From Clostridia bacterium (GTDB lineage: Bacteria; Bacillota; Clostridia; Christensenellales; UBA1242), in assembly GCA_017537515.1 (NCBI GenBank), contig JAFYKO010000041.1, forward strand, positions 1-6,584: a DNA stretch of 6,584 nt, read 5' to 3'. Each line of letters starts with the position of its first letter. Position 1 is the stretch's first letter. The translations under genes and the position numbers were made by a program. The notes below the pieces were generated by a model. It did not search any database. It was not told the DNA's origin and saw only the letters and a program-made list of their open reading frames with translations. Of the stretch, positions 1 through 5,731 are shown in pieces.

Positions 1-934
1 GAGGATTTTGGTTTAGGACTTCCATACGCCTGTTTGTGCCTTTAAATTTTTTCATTGCGGAGAAGAAGTAGCGGTCGTCAATCTTAAAATGCTTACACAC
101 TAAAAAACAAGCAAGTGAATTTTCAACATTTTTTTCAATTATAGAATTCAAAACAACCTTGCCTCGAAATTTTTGTTTATAAAATAAATCATAAATTATT
201 TTATTTTTAATTCTTCTAATATTTTTTGCATAAATATGATAATTATCATCAAATACATTTATTTTATTAATATTTTTTATTTTTTTATTTTTATTTTGAA
301 TTATATTTTTAAAATTTTTATGAATTATTGTTTTTTCACTTTGATTCAAAAAAAATTGAAAAGATTTTTTTATGTTTGAAAAACACTTAAAATAATCCAT
401 ATGCTCGGCTTCAATATTTAGGACAACAGATAGATTAGGGTTAAGAGATAAAAAACTATCTCAGTATTCACAAGCCTCGGTTATAAAATAATCCTTTCTT
501 CCAATAAACAGGTTTGAATTAAATTTTTTCGAAACAGCACCCAAATGAATGGTTGGGTTTTTCCCCGCTCTCAAAAAAACCTCTGCAATCATCTCAGTTG
601 TTGTGCTTTTTCCGTGCATACCACTGATGGCAATCACGTTTTTATAATTTCTCGAAATCTCTCCAAGAAGGTCGCCACGAGAGATAATTTTCTTTCCAAG
701 TTTTTTCGCTTCAAGAAGCTCGGGGTTGTTTGAATCTATGGCGTTATTAAAAACCACAACATCTGCGGGTTTTACGTTTTGCGGATTGTGGTCGTGAAAG
801 ACTGTTGCAAAGTCTAGTTTTGTAGTGGGGGTAATATCAGAACCAGTGATAATATTTCCCTGAGAGTGCAATAGTTTTGCAAGGGCACTCATTGACACCC
901 CGCCTATTCCAATAAAATGATAAATTTTTTCCAC
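1..934 (-). CDS. murC: UDP-N-acetylmuramate--L-alanine ligase, interrupted by an in-frame TGA and partial at the window edge
   Basis: MurC adds L-alanine to UDP-MurNAc using ATP, the first peptide step of peptidoglycan precursor synthesis in the cytoplasm. Residues 1-157 are clearly MurC: the nucleotide-sugar domain start GIGGVSMSALA (9-19), GSD (31-33), the ATP loop GMHGKSTTT (105-113; the usual T after the first G is M) and EACEY (153-157). Codon 158 is TGA (461-463). The same frame then continues without a stop to the window edge (153 codons). It reads DSFLSLNP, NIEAEHMDYFK (the conserved Mur ligase H-M-D region) and FKGTNRRMEV, all recognisably MurC. The downstream part is diverged: the family's PGxHN segment reads IIEKN. 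The start is GTG at 934. No Shine-Dalgarno lies upstream of it; AGGTGG overlaps the GTG instead. The C-terminal domain lies outside the window. It may be a fresh nonsense mutation, a readthrough or recoding case, or a sequencing error. Confidence 0.85.
461..463 (-). other. In-frame TGA codon inside murC
   Basis: The codon after EACEY is TGA and is followed at once by DSFLSLNP in the same frame, where a normal MurC has one ordinary residue. No indel is needed to restore homology, so a single base separates this frame from an intact gene. The G and A of the TGA fall in the 5' arm of a 6-bp hairpin (GAGATA, loop GTTTTT, TATCTC; plus-strand positions 445-462). Confidence 0.9.
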
Positions 935-1069
935 CTAAATATTTATGAAACAACATTTAAAATTGTTATTAAGCTATTTTGTTTTTAAAAAACACTTGAA
1001 GTTTTTTAGGTTTAAGAAAAAATAAAAAATAAATCACAAAAATTTTTTTTTGAAAAAATGCGATTTTAT

Positions 1070-1098
1070 TTGATTTTTTGCAATTTATGTTGTAATAT
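1070..1098 (+). promoter_or_regulatory. Candidate sigma-A-type promoter of spoVG
   Basis: TTGATT at 1070-1075 and TAATAT at 1093-1098 are 17 bp apart and end 42 bp before the spoVG start. Each box matches consensus at four of six positions and the whole region is A/T-rich, so this is only a candidate. An alternative -10 is TGTAAT at 1091-1096, preceded by TG at 1088-1089. Confidence 0.35.
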
Positions 1099-1140
1099 TA
1101 AATTAGCCAAGAAATTGGAAAAACTAAAAAAGGAAGGTAA

Positions 1141-1416
1141 ATGAACTTGAACATTTCTGACATCAGAATTAGACTTGTGAAAAAAGATGATTCAAAGCTC
1201 AAAGCAGTTGCCTCTATTACTATTGACGAATGCTTTGTTGTGCACGACATTAAAGTTGTGCAAGGCGCTGAAAATCTCTTCATCTCTATGCCTAGCAGAA
1301 AAACACCAGAAGGCGAATTTAAAGACATCGTTCATCCAATCAACACTGAAACAAGAAATAAAATCACTTCTGCAATTTTCGAAGCATACGAACAAGCACA
1401 AAAAGAAGAGGCATAA
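1141..1416 (+). CDS. spoVG: SpoVG family regulator
   Basis: The 91-residue product matches the SpoVG family over its full length. It has the N-terminal strand MNLNISDIRIRLV, the core FVVHDIKVVQG, then the near-invariant MPSRKTPEGEF, and a final helix after HPINTETR. Family members are small nucleic-acid-binding regulators, linked in Bacillus to sporulation and septation and in other Firmicutes to capsule, virulence or metabolism. The start ATG is preceded by AGGAAGG at 1131-1137. A strong terminator follows the stop, so the gene is probably monocistronic. In many clostridia murC and purR lie just upstream of spoVG on the same strand; here murC is the divergent neighbour and purR is absent. 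Confidence 0.96.
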   Translation: MNLNISDIRIRLVKKDDSKLKAVASITIDECFVVHDIKVVQGAENLFISMPSRKTPEGEFKDIVHPINTETRNKITSAIFEAYEQAQKEEA

Positions 1417-1444
1417 GTTTTTTCAAAACCTAATGCAAAATTCC

Positions 1445-1480
1445 ACCCTGGCGTTTGATAGGCCGGGGTTTTTATTTTTT
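1445..1480 (+). terminator. Rho-independent terminator of spoVG
   Basis: ACCCTGGC (1445-1452) pairs with GCCGGGGT (1462-1469) over 8 bp with one G-U pair and a 9-nt loop. A T-rich tail follows to 1480. It lies 29 bp after the spoVG stop and separates spoVG from the penicillin-binding protein gene. Confidence 0.92.
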
Positions 1481-1539
1481 AGGCGAAACCTTTTTAAGGT
1501 GTTTTATTTTTTTGGAAATGTGAATATATTATTACAAAA

Positions 1540-3450
1540 ATGTCAAGCAAAAGTTTCAGTTTGTATACAATGCGAAGGCGGATTGTGGTGCTGATGGTAC
1601 TAATTTTTTTTGTATTCGCAGTTCTTTTTGTAAGACTTTTTTGGGTTGGGGTGATAAACAGTGAAAAATTGCAAAATCGTGCAGAAGACCAGTGGACGAG
1701 AAGCCTTCCCATTGTCGCACAACGAGGGGAAATAATCGATACAAACGGAAACTCGCTTGCTGTTTCAAAAACAACATATAATCTCTATACAAGGGCAAAA
1801 GAAATAAAAGACCCAGTGGAAACCGCAACTATATTATCAAGTGTCTTGGATATTAAATTTTCATCCTTGTTTGAAAAAGTTTGCGATAGAGGTGTAAGCG
1901 AAATACTTGTTTCAAATAAAGTCGACACTCAAACCGCTGTTGAAGTCTACAAAAAACAACTCAGTGGTGTGTATCTGACTGAAAACTCTATGAGGTATTA
2001 TCCAAACGGAGACTTGCTGACACAGGTTTTGGGCTTTACAACAAGCGACGGTCAAGGGCAAGCGGGAATCGAGGCTTATTATGACGACACCTTAAAAGGG
2101 AAAAATGGTTGGCTTATGGTCCAAAGCGATTTGACGGGCGTCAGTATAAATGGTTCATTAAATTCTTTTGTGGATTCTGTTTCGGGAAATAATATAGAGC
2201 TTACGATTGATGTAAATTTACAAAGGGTCGTTGAAAGCATTTGCGAAAAAATTATGGTCGAACAAAAGGCAAAGGGCGTGAACGCAATTCTTATGAAGTC
2301 AAAAACGGGCGAGATTCTTGCAATGACTTCAAAACCAAGCTTTGACCTAAACAACATCCCTCGTGATAACGTTGCCCTTCTTATGGATACAGTTAAAAAC
2401 AAAAACGTTGTGGATGTTTACGAACCCGGCTCTACGTTTAAGATAATCACAATGGCAATAGCCCTAGAAACGGGTGTTGCAAAACTTACGGACATATTCA
2501 ACTGCTCGGGGTCTTGCGTTGTTGCGGGTGAAAAAATAAAGTGCTGGAAGTCAATAGGCCACGGACACCAAACTCTTGCCGAAGGCCTAGCCAACTCTTG
2601 CAACTGCGTTTTTACAGCCTTAGCACAGAGAATCGGCCTTGAAACGTTTTATAAATACCTCAAACAATTTGGGTATGGTGCAAAAACAAACATCGGAATC
2701 TCCGGCGAAAGCGGTGGAATTATGATGAACGCATCAAGTGTAAAAACCGTTGACCTTGCCCGTATGGGCTTTGGGCAGGCAGTTGCAGTTACCGCACTTC
2801 AACAAATTGTTGGAGTTTCAACAGCAGTAAACGGCGGAAACCTTGTTCAGCCTTATTTGATAAAAAAAATAACTTCTAAAAATGGAAAAGTTTTGGAGGA
2901 AAATTCACCATTAATAAAACGTCAAGTTATTTCTGAAGAAACTTCCAAAATAATCAACGATATGCTTGACCTTACCGTTTCAAAACAAACTGGGAAATTT
3001 ACGTTTGTAACGGGTTACGCAGTTGGTGGAAAAACGGGTACAACCCAAAAATATGTTGATGGGGTAATAAAAAACTCCTACATCTCCTCATTTGTGGGGA
3101 CGTATCCCGTAAATAACCCAGAATATACCCTTCTTATCGCAGTTGACGAGCCAAATGCAGGGGCGTATTATGGCAGTATAGTTGCATCTCCTTACGCAAA
3201 AGAAATTTTTTCAAGTTTGTTTGAATATTACAACATACCGCCAGACGACCCCAAAATGCTTGAAAACAAACCCCAACAACTTGAAATGCCAAACCTTGTA
3301 GGCCAAACGCTTACAAAAGCCCTTGAAACTCTTCAAAAATTAGGTGTTGCATACGAAATTGCGGGCGACGGTGCAAAAATTCAGAGCCAATTCCCATACG
3401 CAGGCGTAAAAATCTACGCAACCGATACAGTGCAAATAGGCCTGGGGTGA
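1540..3450 (+). CDS. Class B penicillin-binding protein (SpoVD/FtsI-type transpeptidase) with one PASTA domain
   Basis: This 636-residue D,D-transpeptidase cross-links peptidoglycan at the outer membrane face. An N-terminal anchor (about 13-37, after basic residues) is followed by the PBP dimerisation domain (about 55-205, with QRGEIIDTNG) and the transpeptidase domain. The active-site motifs are complete: STFK (S298-K301), SCN (353-355) and KTGT (498-501). One C-terminal PASTA domain covers about 583-636 (MPNLVGQTLTKALETLQKLG). Length and a single PASTA domain resemble SpoVD more than the vegetative PbpB, which has two; if the host does not sporulate this may be its only FtsI. Five cysteines (322, 326, 335, 354, 356) cluster near the active site. 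No Shine-Dalgarno precedes ATG 1540 or the alternative ATG 1570. The gene ends in TGA and converges on the Fic gene with 57 bp between stops and no obvious terminator. Confidence 0.95.
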   Translation: MSSKSFSLYTMRRRIVVLMVLIFFVFAVLFVRLFWVGVINSEKLQNRAEDQWTRSLPIVAQRGEIIDTNGNSLAVSKTTYNLYTRAKEIKDPVETATILSSVLDIKFSSLFEKVCDRGVSEILVSNKVDTQTAVEVYKKQLSGVYLTENSMRYYPNGDLLTQVLGFTTSDGQGQAGIEAYYDDTLKGKNGWLMVQSDLTGVSINGSLNSFVDSVSGNNIELTIDVNLQRVVESICEKIMVEQKAKGVNAILMKSKTGEILAMTSKPSFDLNNIPRDNVALLMDTVKNKNVVDVYEPGSTFKIITMAIALETGVAKLTDIFNCSGSCVVAGEKIKCWKSIGHGHQTLAEGLANSCNCVFTALAQRIGLETFYKYLKQFGYGAKTNIGISGESGGIMMNASSVKTVDLARMGFGQAVAVTALQQIVGVSTAVNGGNLVQPYLIKKITSKNGKVLEENSPLIKRQVISEETSKIINDMLDLTVSKQTGKFTFVTGYAVGGKTGTTQKYVDGVIKNSYISSFVGTYPVNNPEYTLLIAVDEPNAGAYYGSIVASPYAKEIFSSLFEYYNIPPDDPKMLENKPQQLEMPNLVGQTLTKALETLQKLGVAYEIAGDGAKIQSQFPYAGVKIYATDTVQIGLG

Positions 3451-3507
3451 AATGTGCTTTATCTCTGAACAATAAATTAGTTGCAGAATTAATCAATATA
3501 ATCTAAA

Positions 3508-4440
3508 CTAAATCCCCACATATGCAAACTTCTTTAAGAAGTCTTTGATTGCTTTTTCGTCTTTACCTTCGTAGTAGGCGATAAGCAATTTTTTGTATTC
3601 TTCAACCTTATCGTTGGGGATTACAATCAAGCCTTTTGCTTTAGACATAAGCAAATGATTTGCAAAGATAACAGCTGTTCTTTTATTTCCGTCAATAAAT
3701 ATTTGCTTTTTCATAACAAACAACAAGATTTCTATTGCTTTTTCAACAGTATCAAGATTTAAATTGAGAAGTTCTTGCAGTTCTTCCTTAATCAAGCTTT
3801 CAAAAGGTAATTCCGGTTTCCAATTAGTTCCGCCAATACTAACAGGCGTTGAACGAATACAGCCCGCATTGTAATAAAATCCTTCTTCTACAAACTTATT
3901 GATTTCACAAAGCAAAGCAAAATTTGTCGGGCTTGTGATAACATCCTTATTCAAAACAAATTCCCAAGCGTGCTTCAAGTTTAAAACTTTGAGAACATCA
4001 CTAGCCGTCATATTATTGATTTTTCCACCTTCGATAATGGTCTCTGTGTCAGCATAAGTGGTTGCAATACCTTCCAAGACTGCTTGTTTGTATATAGTGT
4101 CAACCAAATGTCTTTTTGCAAAATCTATATTCAAAGCAACGCTCTCTGGAAGGTCGGATTCCAAATAACCGCTTTTTTTGAGTTTTTTATCTAGTTCTTT
4201 TATCTCTTTTTTTATTGCTTTTGCTTTATCTGAATTTATTAAAATAAGGTTGTACAAGTCGTCGTTGTATTCGCCAATATATTTAGTCGTCGCAATGCCG
4301 TCTTGACGGAAATGCACATAAATATATTTTTTGCCACCCTTTTCTCTTAATTCTACTGAACCATATATTAAGGACTCTAATTCTTTTGTTAAAGCTTCTT
4401 TTTCTTTTATTAAAGTTAAAGTATTTACTCTATTTTCCAT
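3508..4440 (-). CDS. Fic-family protein with non-canonical core motif
   Basis: Fic proteins usually transfer AMP or other phosphate-containing groups to target proteins, and many act as toxins. The 310-residue product has a flap-like segment, NAGCIRSTPVSIGG (191-204), and a core motif QIFIDGNKRTA (236-246). The canonical motif is HPFx(D/E)GN(G/K)R; here Q236 replaces the catalytic histidine and I237 the proline, while F238, D240, G241, N242, K243 and R244 are kept. VLEGIATTYADTE (121-133) resembles the inhibitory-helix region of Fic proteins, with E123-G124 kept but Gln in place of the usual Ser/Thr. Residues 1-95 form a separate domain: a strand-rich part (KKYIYVHFRQDG) and a charged probable coiled coil (71-90). 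The start is fixed by AGGAG at 4446-4450, 5 nt from ATG. Activity may be altered or absent; a related subfamily with Gln at this place probably exists, from memory only. Confidence 0.85.
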   Translation of the reverse strand: MENRVNTLTLIKEKEALTKELESLIYGSVELREKGGKKYIYVHFRQDGIATTKYIGEYNDDLYNLILINSDKAKAIKKEIKELDKKLKKSGYLESDLPESVALNIDFAKRHLVDTIYKQAVLEGIATTYADTETIIEGGKINNMTASDVLKVLNLKHAWEFVLNKDVITSPTNFALLCEINKFVEEGFYYNAGCIRSTPVSIGGTNWKPELPFESLIKEELQELLNLNLDTVEKAIEILLFVMKKQIFIDGNKRTAVIFANHLLMSKAKGLIVIPNDKVEEYKKLLIAYYEGKDEKAIKDFLKKFAYVGI

Positions 4441-4444
4441 AAGT

Positions 4445-4450
4445 TCTCCT
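4445..4450 (-). promoter_or_regulatory. Shine-Dalgarno of the Fic gene, next to an operator half-site
   Basis: AGGAGA lies directly against the innermost inverted-repeat half-site (4451-4459). In the transcript, GTGTGAAACA can pair with TGTTCACAC with one bulged A, forming a stem that ends at the ribosome binding site. Confidence 0.7.
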
Positions 4451-4451
4451 G

Positions 4452-4492
4452 TGTGAACATTTTTTATATTTTTTTAATGATTTTGTTTCACA
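4452..4492. repeat. Inverted-repeat operator candidate, proximal copy
   Basis: TGTGAACA (4452-4459) and TGTTTCACA (4484-4492) are inverted half-sites separated by 24 bp. This copy spans the predicted transcription start and most of the 5' leader of the Fic gene. It has the same geometry as the distal copy exactly 69 bp away. Confidence 0.75.
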
Positions 4493-4497
4493 CTGGT

Positions 4498-4526
4498 ATT
4501 ATAGCACAAAAAAATAAAAATGTGAA
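4498..4526 (-). promoter_or_regulatory. Strong promoter of the Fic gene, with -35 inside an operator half-site
   Basis: On the minus strand, TTCACA (4521-4526, five of six to consensus) and a perfect TATAAT (4498-4503) are 17 bp apart, and TG one base before the -10 makes it an extended -10. Transcription would start near 4490. The -35 is part of a TGTTCACA half-site and the start point lies within the next half-site, so a protein bound to either would block RNA polymerase. Confidence 0.85.
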
Positions 4527-4561
4527 CATTTTTATGAAAAATTTCATAAATTTGTTTCACA
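4521..4561. repeat. Inverted-repeat operator candidate, distal copy with inner palindrome
   Basis: TGTGAACA (4521-4528) and TGTTTCACA (4553-4561) are separated by 24 bp. Inside is a perfect palindrome, TTTATGAAA-AA-TTTCATAAA (4531-4550), on nearly the same centre. The element covers the -35 and the sequence just upstream of it. Confidence 0.8.
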
Positions 4562-4591
4562 TTTTTGTTTTTCCAAAGTGATTTGGTTTTG

Positions 4592-5026
4592 TTATTTAAT
4601 AGTTACAGTAGCATTCATTGCTGGGGCTGGTGGAGTGAGGATTGGTGTTCCGCCAAATGAAGCTGTTGTGTTTGCAATGATGTGTGAAAGGTTGATGAAT
4701 GCAACGTTTGTAAGTTCGTTTTTGTATTGTTCAACAAAAGCTTTTGCGTCAATTTCTTTGAGGCTTTGTACATCTTTGAAGTTGTCGCCGATTGTACGTC
4801 TTAAAAAGCAAGTTGCACTGATTTCAAAAAGTGATTTTGGGTTTACGACAAGTTTACGAGTAACCTCCATTGTGATAGCCCTGTCATCTACTCTTGTGAT
4901 TTCGATGCTGTCTTCGTTTGTGATGTTGACTGCTTGTCCCAGTGTGATAGGAAGCACGTCATAGCGAACTTTCACAAGTCTTGCGTCTGTTCTGCCATTA
5001 AACATTTGAATATTGATTTGTTCCAT
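4592..5026 (-). CDS. Hypothetical protein, possible SecB-like fold
   Basis: This 144-residue protein is not recognised with certainty. The first 80 residues look like alternating beta strands (ARLVKVRYDVLPI, SIEITRVDDRAITMEVTRKL, LFEISATCFLRRT). A helical part follows (about 93-123), ending in LSHIIANTTASFGGTPILTPP (113-133). A late strand LFEIS..., then a helix, then a small-residue loop and a proline-rich end resemble SecB-type export chaperones and their relatives in toxin-antitoxin-chaperone systems. This rests on pattern memory only. The tail (TPPAPAMNATVTIK) is Pro/Ala-rich. The start ATG has AAGGAG at 5038-5043 and a candidate promoter upstream. It lies upstream of the Fic gene on the same strand, 151 bp away, with no clear terminator between, so readthrough into the Fic gene is possible. 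Confidence 0.8.
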   Translation of the reverse strand: MEQINIQMFNGRTDARLVKVRYDVLPITLGQAVNITNEDSIEITRVDDRAITMEVTRKLVVNPKSLFEISATCFLRRTIGDNFKDVQSLKEIDAKAFVEQYKNELTNVAFINLSHIIANTTASFGGTPILTPPAPAMNATVTIK

Positions 5027-5056
5027 AATAATTTTTTCTCCTTTTTTATAGATTAG

Positions 5057-5085
5057 AGTTTAAATTAAAAAAACAAAAAAGTCAA
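5057..5085 (-). promoter_or_regulatory. Candidate promoter of the SecB-like gene
   Basis: Minus-strand TTGACT (5080-5085) and TAAACT (5057-5062) are 17 bp apart and lie about 30 bp before the start codon. The -35 is good; the -10 matches at only four of six positions. Confidence 0.5.
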
Positions 5086-5103
5086 GCAAATGCGAGGTTT
5101 TTT

Positions 5104-5166
5104 AAAAAAAATAAAAAAAACAAACCAAGCGACTATGAAAATCGCCTAAAATCTTGGTTTGTTTTT
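5104..5166 (-). terminator. Rho-independent terminator of the 5173-5553 gene
   Basis: The arms 5116-5129 (AAAAACAAACCAAG) and 5153-5166 (CTTGGTTTGTTTTT) pair perfectly over 14 bp. An inner helper stem GCGA/TCGC (5129-5132, 5142-5145) competes by one base. Read on the minus strand, the hairpin is followed by a long T run (5120 down to 5104). It begins 7 bp after the stop codon. Confidence 0.88.
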
Positions 5167-5172
5167 GAAAAA

Positions 5173-5553
5173 CTATGCCAATCCTTGCGATAGGGTTTGG
5201 TTTGCAACATTTTGCTTTACTTCTTGGCTTGCACCCATAAGTGCAAGTTTAATGCGGTCAATATCTGTCAAATTGCTGAAGTTTTTTGGAATCATAAATG
5301 TGCGGTCATAAAGTGCTACGCCTTCCCCAGTAACCACTTCACGCAAAATTTTCTCTCTTGAAACGAAAGGGATTTCTCCGCCTGTAAAAACAATGCTTTT
5401 GAATGGATTTACTTCAAGTAGTGTTCCAGTTGCACTCATTTCTACACCATTTAAAATATAGTTGAATTTAAGTTTTTTACCTATATGAGCTTTTAGAGTC
5501 TCAAATTCTTTGAGGGAAAGCTCATACATAAATTTTTGTCTTTCAGTTGCCAT
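5173..5553 (-). CDS. Hypothetical protein of unrecognised family
   Basis: The 126-residue product is not recognised. It has no signal peptide or membrane segment and appears cytoplasmic. An N-terminal helix (about 1-26, LSLKEFETLKAHIG) is followed by what looks like a small beta-rich barrel. Its strands are KLKFNYILNG, MSATGTLLEVNP, SIVFTGGEIPFVSRE, ILREVVTG and VALYDRTFMIP (about 28-89). A helical C-terminus follows (DIDRIKLALMG) and a Gln/Asn-rich tail (QEVKQNVANQTLSQ). The start ATG has AAGGAG at 5562-5567, 8 nt away. A near-consensus promoter and a strong terminator make it a well-defined single-gene unit, which supports a real, probably well-expressed gene. Its neighbours do not define a function. 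Confidence 0.8.
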   Translation of the reverse strand: MATERQKFMYELSLKEFETLKAHIGKKLKFNYILNGVEMSATGTLLEVNPFKSIVFTGGEIPFVSREKILREVVTGEGVALYDRTFMIPKNFSNLTDIDRIKLALMGASQEVKQNVANQTLSQGLA

Positions 5554-5574
5554 AATCTTAGCTCCTTCAATAAA

Positions 5575-5603
5575 ATTCTATCAAAACATACTATTTTTGT
5601 CAA
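5575..5603 (-). promoter_or_regulatory. Strong promoter of the 5173-5553 gene
   Basis: On the minus strand a perfect TTGACA (5598-5603) and TAGAAT (5575-5580, five of six) are 17 bp apart. The predicted start near 5568 falls next to the Shine-Dalgarno, giving a leader of about 15 nt. Confidence 0.75.
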
Positions 5604-5683
5604 ATAAATTTAAAAAATTTTTTATATTTTTTTCTATTATTTTTAAAACCAACAAGATTTTTTTGCCAACCACAAAAACAGAC

Positions 5684-5713
5684 TTGACAATCCACTGCAA
5701 ATTGTGTTACAAT
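5684..5713 (+). promoter_or_regulatory. Strong promoter of the small membrane protein and dnaB
   Basis: A perfect TTGACA (5684-5689) and TACAAT (5708-5713, five of six) are 18 bp apart, with an extended -10 TG at 5705-5706. The predicted transcription start is about 5720, only some 12 nt before the ATG at 5732. It diverges from the promoter at 5575-5603. Confidence 0.8.
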
Positions 5714-5731
5714 AAAAATGGTATTTTTTAT

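Noticed and set aside
405..463. Canonical bacterial SECIS element after the murC TGA
   Set aside because: The only clean hairpin starts on the TGA itself, putting its loop about 4 nt downstream, far closer than known SECIS loops; a longer stem (GATAG/CTATC) has a 22-nt loop without the usual G-U feature.
975..1012. A-T-rich hairpin (AAAAAAC/GTTTTTT) upstream of murC as a terminator or attenuator
   Set aside because: Seven pairs, nearly all A-T, with no T-run tail; easily due to composition.
1187..1594. Open frame of 135 codons on the plus strand across spoVG and its terminator
   Set aside because: It overlaps spoVG in another frame, runs through the terminator hairpin, has no ribosome binding site and no recognisable protein features.
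3451..3507. Bidirectional terminator between the convergent PBP and Fic genes
   Set aside because: Only weak A/T pairing around ATTAG/AATTAAT was found, with no GC-containing stem or T run.
4452..4561. CRISPR array or mobile-element ends
   Set aside because: Only two repeat units, each an inverted repeat tightly tied to promoter boxes; no spacers, transposase or target duplication.
4573..4597. Terminator hairpin CCAAA-GTGA-TTTGG between the SecB-like and Fic genes
   Set aside because: The stem is only 5 bp and the T-rich tail is on the plus strand, where no gene needs it; on the minus strand it is followed by A residues.
4578..4964. Open frame of 128 codons on the plus strand opposite the SecB-like gene
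   Set aside because: It starts at GTG without a ribosome binding site and is antisense to a gene with a good promoter and SD; it looks like a shadow of that gene.
5510..5731. N-terminal extension of the small membrane protein to position 5510
   Set aside because: The extension crosses the strong promoter at 5684-5713 and the opposite gene's promoter and start; its sequence looks like translated A/T-rich spacer.
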